DNA of 64,000 nt, from positions 149,816 to 213,815 of the forward strand of contig JALENY010000010.1 of the NCBI GenBank assembly GCA_022767285.1, in the 5' to 3' direction. The stretch's first letter is position 1. Every line of letters begins with the position of its first letter. The notes beneath the pieces were generated by a model that saw nothing but the letters and a program-made list of their open reading frames with translations, searched no databases and had not been told where the DNA came from. The DNA is from Lachnospiraceae bacterium. Lineage in GTDB: Bacteria > Bacillota > Clostridia > Lachnospirales > Lachnospiraceae. Of this stretch, positions 36,566 through 45,366 are shown piece by piece. The translations under genes were made by a program, and so were the position numbers.

Positions 36566-36725
36566 TTCACAGGAAATTCCTTTCCTATGAAATAAAAACA
36601 CTCCGTGAGGATGCACAGAAACGCATTTGGAAAATTGTCACTTCGTGACATGCGTTTCGCGCCAAAGTGTACAAGTCCCTCATGAGTGAGGGATATAGGG
36701 AGTGGAAGTGGACTTGTCCACTTTG
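36561..36725. repeat. Densely folded intergenic element of three hairpins
   Basis: Nearly all 165 bases can pair. Hairpin 1: 16-base arms 36561-36576 and 36581-36596 with one mismatch. Hairpin 2: GAAACGCA (36618-36625) with TGCGTTTC (36651-36658), enclosing TGTCAC-ttc-GTGACA. Hairpin 3: 16-base arms 36663-36678 and 36710-36725 with one mismatch, overlapping an inner TCCCTCA/TGAGGGA stem. No gene lies here. It could be a miniature mobile element, an extragenic repeat or a structured RNA; a shortened relative of hairpin 1 is seen at 59682-59710. Confidence 0.65.
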
Positions 36726-36731
36726 TTCCTG

Positions 36732-36777
36732 ATACATTTCTTATGTTTTTCTTAATACATTTCTTAGGTTTTTCTTA
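36732..36777. repeat. Tandem 23-base repeat, two copies
   Basis: Copies at 36732-36754 and 36755-36777 differ by one base (T/G). Each is ATACATTTCTTA(T/G)GTTTTT plus CTTA. It lies just upstream of the GntR promoter and is T-rich. Confidence 0.8.
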
Positions 36778-36794
36778 AAAAACAGATGATTTAA

Positions 36795-36823
36795 TTGACT
36801 TATAAAGTGTGCCATTATACAAT
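36795..36823 (+). promoter_or_regulatory. Promoter of the GntR-ABC operon
   Basis: TTGACT (36795-36800) and TACAAT (36818-36823), 17-base spacer. The YtrA-type operator begins 2 bases downstream, so binding would cover the transcription start. Confidence 0.75.
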
Positions 36824-36824
36824 G

Positions 36825-36849
36825 AGTGTATTAATACAAATAGTACACT
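36825..36849 (+). promoter_or_regulatory. YtrA-type operator AGTGTA-N13-TACACT
   Basis: AGTGTA (36825-36830), exactly 13 bases, TACACT (36844-36849). This is the arrangement described for B. subtilis YtrA, and the regulator encoded 17 bases downstream belongs to that GntR subfamily. Autorepression is the natural reading. Confidence 0.82.
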
Positions 36850-36865
36850 TCGCGAGGAGAATTGT

Positions 36866-37243
36866 ATGATAATAATTGATTACCAGGATCGAACACCGAT
36901 ATACGAACAGATCGTAGAGAGGATCCAGATGTTGATCATTAAAGGAATACTGCGAGCAGATGAACAACTGCCGTCGGTGCGAAAACTGGCAACAGACCTG
37001 TCAATTAATCCAAATACCATTCAGAAAGCATTTGCTGTACTGGAACAGCAGGGATTTATTTACTCAGTCAAGGGCAGAGGCAGCTTTGTGTCTCCGGATC
37101 CGGGGGGAGGGATCACCCAGAAGAGAGATGAGTTTTACGGTCAGTTGAAGGAGATGGTCAATAACGCAAAGGACCTGAAAATCGGGTTAGCTGATTTGCA
37201 GCGAAAAGTAGAGGAGTACTACGGGGAGGCGCGGCATGATTGA
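36866..37243 (+). CDS. GntR-family regulator, YtrA subfamily
   Basis: 125 residues. A winged-helix GntR domain: DRTPIYEQIVERIQMLIIKGIL, EQLPSVRKLATDLSINPNTIQKAFAVLEQQGFIYSVKGRGSFV. The short C-terminal helical tail is typical of YtrA, which represses ABC exporters induced by cell-wall antibiotics. ATG 36866 follows GAGGAGA; the frame is open from 36809 but would run through the operator. It overlaps the ATPase gene by 8 bases. Confidence 0.92.
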   Translation: MIIIDYQDRTPIYEQIVERIQMLIIKGILRADEQLPSVRKLATDLSINPNTIQKAFAVLEQQGFIYSVKGRGSFVSPDPGGGITQKRDEFYGQLKEMVNNAKDLKIGLADLQRKVEEYYGEARHD

Positions 37244-38138
37244 AATAAAAGAAGTCAGTAAAGAGTTTGACACAATACAGGCGGTTTCCGAATTGACGCT
37301 GTCAATTCAGAAGGGCTGTATTTTTGGACTGTTGGGGACAAACGGAGCAGGAAAAAGTACGCTTCTTCGCATGCTGGCCGGTGTCCTTCGTCCGGACAAG
37401 GGGAGTATTACCATAGAAAATGAATCGGTATATGAAAATCCGCGGATCAAAGAAAAACTGTTTTTTATCCCGGAAGATGCATACTTTTTTAATAATACTA
37501 CACCGATTCAGATGATGGATTATTACAGCCGGATTTATCCGGAATATGACCGGGCGCAGTTCCTGGAGCTGATGGAACGGTTTGGCATGGATGGAAAACG
37601 GAGAGTTCAGACCTTTTCCAAGGGTATGAAAAAACAGCTGAGCATTCTTTTGGGCGTGGCTTCCAACGCAAGGTATCTGCTCTGTGATGAGACATTTGAC
37701 GGACTGGATCCGGTTATGCGTCAGGCTGTGAAAAGTATTTTTGCCGCCAATGTGCTCAAAAGGGAACTGACTCCGATCATTGCATCTCATAATCTGCGGG
37801 AACTGGAAGATATCTGTGATCATGTGGGGCTTTTACATAAAGGAGGTGTACTCCTGTCGGAAGATATCGAAGATATGAAATTTCATATTCATAAAGTGCA
37901 GTGTGTCCTGCCCAATGATGTTATGGAACATCACCTTCTGAAGGAGCTGGATGTGCTTCGATGTGAGCGAAGCGGTTCGCTGCTCATGATCACAGCGAGG
38001 GGAACGAAAGTAGAGATTCTGGATTGTGTGAACCGGCATGTACCGGTCTACAGTGAGATCATTCCGCTGTCTCTGGAAGAAATATTTATCAGTGAAACGG
38101 AGGTGGCTGGCTATGAAGTTAAAAATATTTTCTTCTGA
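37236..38138 (+). CDS. ABC transporter ATP-binding protein (YtrB-like)
   Basis: 300 residues. Walker A GTNGAGKST, a degenerate signature FSKGMKKQLSI in place of LSGGQ, Walker B YLLCDETFDGLDP and the H-loop ASHNLREL. A C-terminal extension of about 85 residues follows the ATPase core. An exporter ATPase partnering the next gene; the substrate is unknown, but the YtrA-type regulation suggests a response to envelope-active compounds. Confidence 0.9.
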   Translation: MIEIKEVSKEFDTIQAVSELTLSIQKGCIFGLLGTNGAGKSTLLRMLAGVLRPDKGSITIENESVYENPRIKEKLFFIPEDAYFFNNTTPIQMMDYYSRIYPEYDRAQFLELMERFGMDGKRRVQTFSKGMKKQLSILLGVASNARYLLCDETFDGLDPVMRQAVKSIFAANVLKRELTPIIASHNLRELEDICDHVGLLHKGGVLLSEDIEDMKFHIHKVQCVLPNDVMEHHLLKELDVLRCERSGSLLMITARGTKVEILDCVNRHVPVYSEIIPLSLEEIFISETEVAGYEVKNIFF

Positions 38139-40155
38139 TTTCTGGAACGAAGAATTTAAAAAGCAACTCTGGCTGATGGCGCTTTTGGCAGGAACATTTT
38201 TTCTGGTGATTCCGGTACGATGGTTGATGGAACTGGAAAATCTCACCTATGAGTCACAGTACAAACCGGCTGATCTGCAGGCAATGTTTGTTCCTCATGG
38301 AGCCTGTTCGGGAATTATATGGATTGCGTTGAGTGCGGCGGCCATCCTCTGCGGCGTTGTCCACTTTGCCTATCTGCATTCTTCCAGGCAGATGGATTTT
38401 TACGGGAGCTTTCCGGTAAAGCGGGAGCAGATATATTGGCATAAGGTTTTATTTGCTTATCTTGATTTTATTGTGCCTCTGACGGCGATGATGGTGCTTC
38501 TGGCTTTTTTGGGCGCCGGACGCCTGCTTCTGACCGGAAGAAATCTGATAGGGCTCTTGATGATATGGATATTCTTTCAGATTTATTTTGCACTGGTCTA
38601 TCTGGTAACGGCCTTTGCCATGCTGCTGACAGGAAAATGTGTTTTGGGCATTTTCGGAAGTCTGTTCCTATTGGGGGCGGGCTATTTCGTGAAACAGATT
38701 TTTGAAAGCTATATCGGCAGTTACTTTAAAACTTATGTGTATTCCGGAAATGGCGGCATCAGCTATTTATCACCTTTTTACTATGGTTCAGTACTATCGG
38801 ATCTGATCGAAAAATATTGCCGGTATGGAACTGCGCTTCAGATAAACTTTCTGCTCCTGCCTCTGGGAGGCGCTGCGGCAGTGATCATCCTGTTTTTCAT
38901 GAACCGCTTTCTGATCAGAAAGCGCAGCGCGGAAGCAGCCGGCAAGAGCATGGCTTTTGCCGCACCGGCCCGTGTGATCCAGATCCTGCTTTCTGTTATA
39001 GGGGCATTGTGGATCGGGCTGATCGTGAAAGACTTTATGTATAACAGGCAGATTTCCTGGGTTTTGGTCTCCGTCTTTTGCGGGGCTGCCATCAGCTATA
39101 TGATCATACAGTTTGTATATACTACGGATGTGCGCAGGTGTCTGCAGTATAAATGGCAGTTGGTCATCGCGGAACTGCTGGCAATGGGAACGGCATGTGT
39201 TTTCTGTTTTGATTTGTTCGGGTATGACACCTATCTTCCGGCAAAGGATGCGACAACCAATATCAGTATCAGCATTGGAAACAATTATCGGGACGGAGGA
39301 TATACCATAGACGGTGATTATGTGGATTCGGATGAATATCGGCTCGAAACCATGCACAGCGACCTGCAGGATGAACTGTATCAAATCATGGGACAGCTGA
39401 TCGCTCAGCAGGATGAACTGCAGAAATCGGAAGGGTCCTATAATTATCTGAGGGTTCGCTATACCTTGAGCAGCGGCCGGAAAGTTAACCGGGAGTATCT
39501 GATTGATTATAAAGAATATAAAGCTTTTTTTGCTCGCCTGTTTGAGGATGACAGCTTTTTGTGCAGCGTGTACCCCTATCTGGGGAAATTTGGAAAGGAA
39601 GATGCCCGGGTATGGATCAACTATGCAGGGGAAAGACGCGAGATTCTGGGAAAAGACGGCATCACTGCGGCTGATTTTCTGAGGATTTACCGGGAAGAGA
39701 TGAGCAGACTTCCGGGTTTTACCTTTGTGGAAGAGAATCCTTGTGCATCCATTAATATTCAGACTCAGGAGAATGCGAACAGCTTCAATATGTTTCTTTA
39801 TCCCTCTTGTGTGAAGAGTATTGCCTGTCTGGAAACGATGGGCTGGCAGATCGAACCGCTGCTTGTGCCGGAACGGATCCGGGAAATTTCCCTCGAGGAT
39901 TACCGTACATCGGAATCCCAGCAGAACGAGGATTGGTCGGTTGTGGAAAAAGCTGATCAGCAGATTTTCACAAATCCGGATGATATTGCAGAGATCGCGC
40001 CGCTCCTTCTGGAATCGGAATATACGGATATCTGGCAGGATACTCAGCGTGATCTTTATGCCACGATTACAGTGGAGAGTCCGGGCGGCTACTCTGTGGT
40101 GATCTTCTGTCAGTTGGAGGAAGGGCCTCTCCCTGATATACTGAAAAAGGAATAA
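38113..40155 (+). CDS. ABC transporter permease with large C-terminal domain
   Basis: 680 residues. Hydrophobic segments near the N-terminus (QLWLMALLAGTFFLVIPVRW) and several more up to about residue 380, then an approximately 290-residue soluble, presumably extracytoplasmic region rich in Asp/Glu/Tyr. It resembles clostridial permeases found with YtrA-like regulators. ATG 38113 follows GGAGGTGG and overlaps the ATPase gene by 26 bases; the frame is open from 38038. Confidence 0.8.
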   Translation: MKLKIFSSDFWNEEFKKQLWLMALLAGTFFLVIPVRWLMELENLTYESQYKPADLQAMFVPHGACSGIIWIALSAAAILCGVVHFAYLHSSRQMDFYGSFPVKREQIYWHKVLFAYLDFIVPLTAMMVLLAFLGAGRLLLTGRNLIGLLMIWIFFQIYFALVYLVTAFAMLLTGKCVLGIFGSLFLLGAGYFVKQIFESYIGSYFKTYVYSGNGGISYLSPFYYGSVLSDLIEKYCRYGTALQINFLLLPLGGAAAVIILFFMNRFLIRKRSAEAAGKSMAFAAPARVIQILLSVIGALWIGLIVKDFMYNRQISWVLVSVFCGAAISYMIIQFVYTTDVRRCLQYKWQLVIAELLAMGTACVFCFDLFGYDTYLPAKDATTNISISIGNNYRDGGYTIDGDYVDSDEYRLETMHSDLQDELYQIMGQLIAQQDELQKSEGSYNYLRVRYTLSSGRKVNREYLIDYKEYKAFFARLFEDDSFLCSVYPYLGKFGKEDARVWINYAGERREILGKDGITAADFLRIYREEMSRLPGFTFVEENPCASINIQTQENANSFNMFLYPSCVKSIACLETMGWQIEPLLVPERIREISLEDYRTSESQQNEDWSVVEKADQQIFTNPDDIAEIAPLLLESEYTDIWQDTQRDLYATITVESPGGYSVVIFCQLEEGPLPDILKKE

Positions 40156-40227
40156 TCGAAAAAAAGAGAAATCAGATTAGAAAATTGATTTATAGAACGA
40201 AAGGAATAAGAAAACTGGTAGAAAAAG

Positions 40228-41289
40228 ATGATGACTGAAAAAGATGTGCGGAAAAAGAGAAAGGCTGAGCAGATGCGAAAGAAAAAGCAGAGGAGAAGGG
40301 TGACCATTGCCACAGTCGTTCTGATTGTCATTCTGTTGGGAGTACTGGCATTTTTATTTTGGAGAAACCAGAAAGAGGAGAGCGGGAAAAATCCAAATGA
40401 CACCGGAATGGTTTCGGAGGATTCTTCTGCTGAGCAGGAAGGCACCGATTCAACCGGAGAAAATGATACGGGGCAGGGATTACCGGAAGCTACGCCATCC
40501 CCCGACGAACCGGAACGGATCGAATTGGGCGAAGCACTTAAATACACAGGCAATCTGATCTTAGTGAATTCAGATTATGCATACGATTTTGAAGATAACG
40601 CCTATGATCTTATGCTGCAGGATGTAGCTTCCTATGGGGATGTACCGATCCCTGTCGGGGAAGAGGGCATACAGCTGGCATATCGGATCATGGAACCGCT
40701 ATCACAGATGATCCGGGACTGCAATCAGGCGCTGAACTGCAATGACACAGGAGTGACCAGTGCATGGCGCTCGCTGGAAGAGCAGAAGCAGATCTATGCA
40801 GATTATGCTGAACAGTATGGTCAGGATTATGCGGAAGCCTATGTGGCTGACCCCGGATACAGTGAGCACCATACCGGTTTGGCACTGGATATGGGAATTT
40901 ATTATCCGAGCGGAGGAATTGACAGCTTTTCTCAGAGCGACAATGCAGTATGGATGAATGACAACTGCTATCGATACGGATTTATCCGAAGATACAAAGA
41001 AGATAAAGTGAATATTACAGGAATTAACAATGAATCCTGGCATTTCCGGTATGTCGGCATTCCGCATGCAACTTATATGTATCAGCAGAATCTCTGTCTG
41101 GAAGAATACATCGAATATCTTCGAACTCAGACATCGGTGAATAACCCCCTGACCGTAGAGTGCGAGAGCGGTACATATGAAATATATTCCACCCGTGAGT
41201 CGTCCATACCGGAACCGATGGGGGAATATACTGTAGAGGGCGATAATATTGATGGTTATATCGTAACCATCCTTGTGTCTGCCAACTAA
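40228..41289 (+). CDS. D-alanyl-D-alanine carboxypeptidase, VanY/M15B family
   Basis: 353 residues. A basic start, one membrane anchor (VTIATVVLIVILLGVLAFLFW), a Glu/Thr/Pro linker, then a zinc peptidase domain: TSAWRSLEEQKQIY, SEHHTGLALD (His215 and Asp221 probable zinc ligands) and W271HFRY. It trims the terminal D-Ala from peptidoglycan stem peptides outside the cell. A C-terminal beta-rich extension of about 60 residues follows the catalytic domain. No vancomycin-resistance ligase is nearby, so this is a housekeeping or lysozyme-type remodeller rather than a resistance operon. Confidence 0.88.
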   Translation: MMTEKDVRKKRKAEQMRKKKQRRRVTIATVVLIVILLGVLAFLFWRNQKEESGKNPNDTGMVSEDSSAEQEGTDSTGENDTGQGLPEATPSPDEPERIELGEALKYTGNLILVNSDYAYDFEDNAYDLMLQDVASYGDVPIPVGEEGIQLAYRIMEPLSQMIRDCNQALNCNDTGVTSAWRSLEEQKQIYADYAEQYGQDYAEAYVADPGYSEHHTGLALDMGIYYPSGGIDSFSQSDNAVWMNDNCYRYGFIRRYKEDKVNITGINNESWHFRYVGIPHATYMYQQNLCLEEYIEYLRTQTSVNNPLTVECESGTYEIYSTRESSIPEPMGEYTVEGDNIDGYIVTILVSAN

Positions 41290-41431
41290 AATAATCGGAT
41301 CAAAGAAACTGCGGTTTTTGCAGGTAATTGTTCACATTGAGCGAAAATAATTTCATTTATGCGATATATGTTTTGCAGGAAAGTCCTGCCCGGCAGGATG
41401 CTTTTAAACAATTATAAAGGAGGAATTGGGG

Positions 41432-42814
41432 ATGGATAAAAAGAAAAAAATTGCGATTATCGCAGCCGCGGCTGTGGTGCTGGTGGGAGCCGTCGGAATC
41501 TGGTTTTTTGCGGGAAGGGGATCTGCAGAAAAAAGCGAGGATGTGGTGTTTGTTTCACCTGTTGAGATGGTCATGAATCAGGGCAGTCTTGGCATTCAGC
41601 AGCGTTTTGCAGGTGTGGTGGAACCGCAGCAGACTTATGAGGTGCAGACACAGCCGGATCGGACGGTAAAAGAGGTTCTGGTGGAAAAAGGACAGGATGT
41701 CTATGTTGGAACACCGCTTTTTACTTATGATACAGAACAGTCGCAGGATGAATTGAACCAGGCGGAACTGGATCTGGAACGACTGCAGAATGATATCAAT
41801 AATCTCAATGCGCAGATCGAAACACTGAAAAAAGAAAAGAAAACTGCCGGTGAGGAAGAAAAGCTGAATTATACCACACAGATTCAGACGGCGGAAAATG
41901 ACGTTAAAAAGACGGAATATGAGATCAAGAGTAAAAAAATAGAGATTGAGAAGCTGAAGGATAATATCAATAACGCCACTGTCGTAAGTGAGATGGACGG
42001 AATTGTGAAATCCATCAATGATGCCGGATCAAGCCAGCAGATGTACTATGGCGGTGAGACCAGCAACGCATTTATTACCATTTTGGAAACCGGTGAATAC
42101 CGGGTAAAGGGTACCGTCAATGAACAAAATATTTTCTCGGTTCAGGAAGGAGCTCCGGTTTTGATTCGTTCACGCGTGAACGATGATGTGTGGACAGGCA
42201 CCATGGGTATGGTGGACATGGAAAACGGACAGACCGGAAACAATGGTATGTATTACGGGTATTCTGCCGGTGAGGAAACCCAGTCCAGCAAATATCCGTT
42301 CTATGTTACCCTGGATTCCTCGGCAGGCCTGATGCTTGGCCAGCATGTTTACATTGAACTGGATATGGGTCAGGAGGATGAAAAACTGGGTGTTTGGCTT
42401 CCGGAATATTTTATTTCTGATATCGACAGCAATCCATATGTCTGGGCGGATGACGGAAAAGGGCATCTGGTGAAAAAAACGGTTACTCTTGGTCAGTACG
42501 ATGAGGAATTAATGGAATACGAGATCGCGGAAGGTCTGACGATGGAAGATGCCATCACTTTCCCGGAGCCATCTCTGAAGGAAGGCATGAAGACTGAAAT
42601 CACATCGGACGGAAGTATGGGCAACCAGGCGCCTGTTGATATGGAAGACGGTATGATGGAAGACGGCATGATGGATGAAGGCATGACAGATGAAGGTATG
42701 ATGGACGAGAGTATGATCGATGAAAGTGTGATCGGCGGTGCGGATGGCCCGGCGGAAACGTTCACTGTGGGAGACGGCACCGGTGATGCAGTAGGATTGG
42801 AGGGCGAAGAATGA
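41432..42814 (+). CDS. Membrane-fusion (MacA/HlyD-like) adaptor with Met-Asp-Glu tail
   Basis: 460 residues. An N-terminal membrane helix (IAIIAAAAVVLVGAVGIWFFAG), a biotinyl-lipoyl half, a coiled-coil hairpin (about 105-190, LNQAELDLERLQNDINNL...), then the beta-barrel domains. The last part (about 404-433) is a repetitive Met/Asp/Glu/Gly run (units such as DGMMEDGMMDEGMTDEG), then IGGADGP (434-440). ATG 41432 lies 8 bases after AAGGAGG. It overlaps the ATPase gene by 4 bases. It links an ABC exporter to the exterior; the substrate is unknown. Confidence 0.85.
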   Translation: MDKKKKIAIIAAAAVVLVGAVGIWFFAGRGSAEKSEDVVFVSPVEMVMNQGSLGIQQRFAGVVEPQQTYEVQTQPDRTVKEVLVEKGQDVYVGTPLFTYDTEQSQDELNQAELDLERLQNDINNLNAQIETLKKEKKTAGEEEKLNYTTQIQTAENDVKKTEYEIKSKKIEIEKLKDNINNATVVSEMDGIVKSINDAGSSQQMYYGGETSNAFITILETGEYRVKGTVNEQNIFSVQEGAPVLIRSRVNDDVWTGTMGMVDMENGQTGNNGMYYGYSAGEETQSSKYPFYVTLDSSAGLMLGQHVYIELDMGQEDEKLGVWLPEYFISDIDSNPYVWADDGKGHLVKKTVTLGQYDEELMEYEIAEGLTMEDAITFPEPSLKEGMKTEITSDGSMGNQAPVDMEDGMMEDGMMDEGMTDEGMMDESMIDESVIGGADGPAETFTVGDGTGDAVGLEGEE

Positions 42815-43491
42815 TTCTTGAAATCCAGGATGTCTGCAAAGACTATTATCAGGGCAAGATGGTTGTTCCTGTACTAAAGGATGTTTCCTTTTCCATGGAA
42901 GAGGGCGAATATGTGGCAATCATGGGCCCCTCCGGTTCCGGAAAAACAACACTGATGAATATTATCGGCTGTCTGGACACTGCCACATCCGGAACCTTTT
43001 TGCTGGACGGACAGGATATCCGCAAATGTTCTGACAACGAGCGTTCGGATATACGACTGAATAAGATTGGTTTTGTTTTCCAGAGTTTTCAGCTTCTGCC
43101 CCGGCAGACAGCGCTGGAAAATGTTGAGTTGCCGCTGACCTATGCGAAAATTCCGAAAAAAGAGCGAAGAGAGCGGGCAAAAGCGGCACTGGAGCGCGTG
43201 GGACTGGGGGATCGCCTTGATTTTAAGCCAACCCAGCTGTCCGGTGGACAGAAACAGCGTGTGGCGATCGCACGGGCATTGGTGAACAATCCCAAGATCC
43301 TTCTGGCGGATGAGCCGACGGGAGCTTTGGACACAAAATCCGGTGAGCAGGTAATGGAACTGTTTAAAAATCTGAACGATGAGGGTGTATCCGTGCTGAT
43401 GATCACCCACGATTCGGAGATTGCGGCTCACGCGAAAAAGGTGATCACCATTCGTGATGGTCAGATTCTTTCCGGAGGAGGCAGCCTATGA
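42811..43491 (+). CDS. ABC transporter ATP-binding protein, MacB/LolD type
   Basis: 226 residues. Walker [11 protein letters not shown]-loop [20 protein letters not shown], signature LSGGQKQR, Walker [17 protein letters not shown] and H-loop MITHD. It overlaps the flanking adaptor genes by 4 bases on each side, so the adaptor-ATPase-adaptor set is translated as one unit with the MacB permease that follows. Confidence 0.95.
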   Translation: MILEIQDVCKDYYQGKMVVPVLKDVSFSMEEGEYVAIMGPSGSGKTTLMNIIGCLDTATSGTFLLDGQDIRKCSDNERSDIRLNKIGFVFQSFQLLPRQTALENVELPLTYAKIPKKERRERAKAALERVGLGDRLDFKPTQLSGGQKQRVAIARALVNNPKILLADEPTGALDTKSGEQVMELFKNLNDEGVSVLMITHDSEIAAHAKKVITIRDGQILSGGGSL

Positions 43492-45353
43492 ATACTAAGA
43501 AAAAAATAATAGTCGGAATCAGCACACTGCTTGTGATTCTGGTTGTAGGTGCAGGCATTGTGTTTGCTGTGAAAAAAACCGGCGGCAAGGAAGTTCCGGT
43601 CGTTCCGGTGAGCGATATGAGCTGGGGTTACTGGGGCAACGACATTAATATATCCGGAACGGTGACTTCCAATGCATCTCAAGAAGTGCATCTGAATGAC
43701 CGGCAGATCGTGGAGGAGGTTTTCGTCAAAGAGGGTGACGTGGTCGAAGTGGGAACACCGCTGCTTTCCTTTGACCTGACTATGACTTCTCTGAATCTGG
43801 AATCAGAAAAGCTGAACAAGGAAGGGCTTGAAATTCAAAAACGGGGCCTGGAAGGAGAAATCAGCCGTCTGAAAAAGAAATCTCCTGTTTCAAAAACTTC
43901 GTCGGAAGGAAACAGCGGAAAATGGACGGCATCCTCCATGGTCTATACAAAGGGAACCGCAGTTCCTCCTGCAACGGACGGAGCGACTGTTCCAAGACCG
44001 AATTCAATTGATGTGGCATTGCTGTCCATGAAGGCGGGCAGCCTGCCGGTTGTCATAACGGAAGAAGGAAACGGTGGAGAAGATCCCGGAACGACACCGG
44101 AGGAAACCCCGGTTGAGACACCGACCGAAACGCCGACTCCTTCCGAGACGCCCGGTGAGACGCCAGAGGAGACACCTGTTCCCACCGGCACTCCGGATGC
44201 AACACCATCTGAGACACCCGGTGAGACACCATCCGGAACACCGACCCCGTCTGAGACCGTGGCACCAATACCTGCTTATGAGCTGATTGACACGGACAGC
44301 AAATATAACGGGGAAGGTACCCGGGAAAACCCCCGTTTTTATCTCGGTAAGAACAATGAAGAGCTTCAGGTGAAACTCACCGGAAAGTTCTTAAATCAGG
44401 TGAAAAAGCAGGGTATTGTTTTCTGGCTGGAATTAAGAGAGGGAGATCAGGCGGACGGCACACTTCTGGCAGCTATCTATATTGACGGATCAAGGCTGGG
44501 CGAATTCGATGATGCAAAAACTTATTTTGTCAGATTGTATTCCATCGAAGAGCTCATTCCGATTCTTCCGCCGGATGAATTCCCGGATGACATCGGAGGC
44601 GGCGGAATGATCGACATTCCGGAAGGCTATACAAAAGAAGAACTGGATAAGATGATCAGTGAAAAGCAGAAAGAACTGCGCAGTTTGAATCTGGACATTC
44701 GCCAGAGTGAACTGAAGATCGCTCAGATTGAAAAAAGTCTGAACGACCAGGAAGTGAAAAGTACGGTGAACGGCATTGTCAAACGTGTGGGGGATCCGGA
44801 AAAGGGTGAACTTAACGGGGAAGCGTTTCTTGTGGTGGAAAGCACCGAGGGACTTTATGTTCAGGGGACGATCAGCGAGCTGCTGCTGGGTCAGATCAGC
44901 GAAGGACAGGTGCTGATGGGGAATTCCTACGAGAGCGGTATGATGTTTGAAGCGGAAATACGCGAGATTTCACCCTATCCGGCAGAAGGCGATTATTATG
45001 GAAGCGAAAATGCATCCTACTATCCATTTACCGCTTACATTGAAGATGGGGATGGCCTGAAAAACAATGAATACGTTGGATTTACCACCACCGTCGGAAG
45101 TGACATGACCGGAGAATCCATTTATCTGGAAAAAGCATTTATCCGTGAGGAGGACGGAAAATATTACGTTTACATTGCGGATGAGAATGACCGTCTGAAA
45201 AAGCAGTATGTGGAAGGCAAGAATCTGGATGGATATACCATGCAGATCACTTCCGGGCTGAACATGGAGGACCGCATCACATTCCCCTATGGAAAGAATG
45301 TAAAAGAGGGCGCAAAAGTAAAAGATTCCACACAAGATGCATTTTACATGTAG
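43488..45353 (+). CDS. Second membrane-fusion adaptor with Pro/Thr-rich insert
   Basis: 621 residues. A membrane helix (IIVGISTLLVILVVGAGIVFAV), a lipoyl-like half (EEVFVKEGDVVEVGTPLLSF), a first helix of the hairpin (about 100-130), then an unusual insert: a TPxETP-type low-complexity stretch (about 196-263) and a globular segment of about 110 residues (YELIDTDSKYNGEGTRENPRF...). The second hairpin helix (EKQKELRSLNLDIRQSELKI) and the beta domains follow. Most adaptors lack such an insert. It pairs with the ATPase and permease on either side. Confidence 0.8.
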   Translation: MNTKKKIIVGISTLLVILVVGAGIVFAVKKTGGKEVPVVPVSDMSWGYWGNDINISGTVTSNASQEVHLNDRQIVEEVFVKEGDVVEVGTPLLSFDLTMTSLNLESEKLNKEGLEIQKRGLEGEISRLKKKSPVSKTSSEGNSGKWTASSMVYTKGTAVPPATDGATVPRPNSIDVALLSMKAGSLPVVITEEGNGGEDPGTTPEETPVETPTETPTPSETPGETPEETPVPTGTPDATPSETPGETPSGTPTPSETVAPIPAYELIDTDSKYNGEGTRENPRFYLGKNNEELQVKLTGKFLNQVKKQGIVFWLELREGDQADGTLLAAIYIDGSRLGEFDDAKTYFVRLYSIEELIPILPPDEFPDDIGGGGMIDIPEGYTKEELDKMISEKQKELRSLNLDIRQSELKIAQIEKSLNDQEVKSTVNGIVKRVGDPEKGELNGEAFLVVESTEGLYVQGTISELLLGQISEGQVLMGNSYESGMMFEAEIREISPYPAEGDYYGSENASYYPFTAYIEDGDGLKNNEYVGFTTTVGSDMTGESIYLEKAFIREEDGKYYVYIADENDRLKKQYVEGKNLDGYTMQITSGLNMEDRITFPYGKNVKEGAKVKDSTQDAFYM

Positions 45354-45366
45354 AAAGGAGAAGCAT

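Noticed and set aside
35186..36616. Long minus-strand open frame (476 codons) opposite the corrinoid activator
   Set aside because: The plus strand encodes a complete ASKHA activator with all motifs; the antisense frame is His/Cys/Arg-rich with no recognisable domain and no ribosome site.
40228..41289. VanY-like gene as part of a vancomycin-resistance cluster
   Set aside because: No D-Ala-D-Lac/Ser ligase, VanH, VanX or two-component genes lie nearby.
42493..42780. Minus-strand frame with repeated Ile-Ile-Pro-Ser-Ser units
   Set aside because: It mirrors the Met/Asp/Glu repeat of the adaptor on the plus strand, which is in frame with a clear gene.
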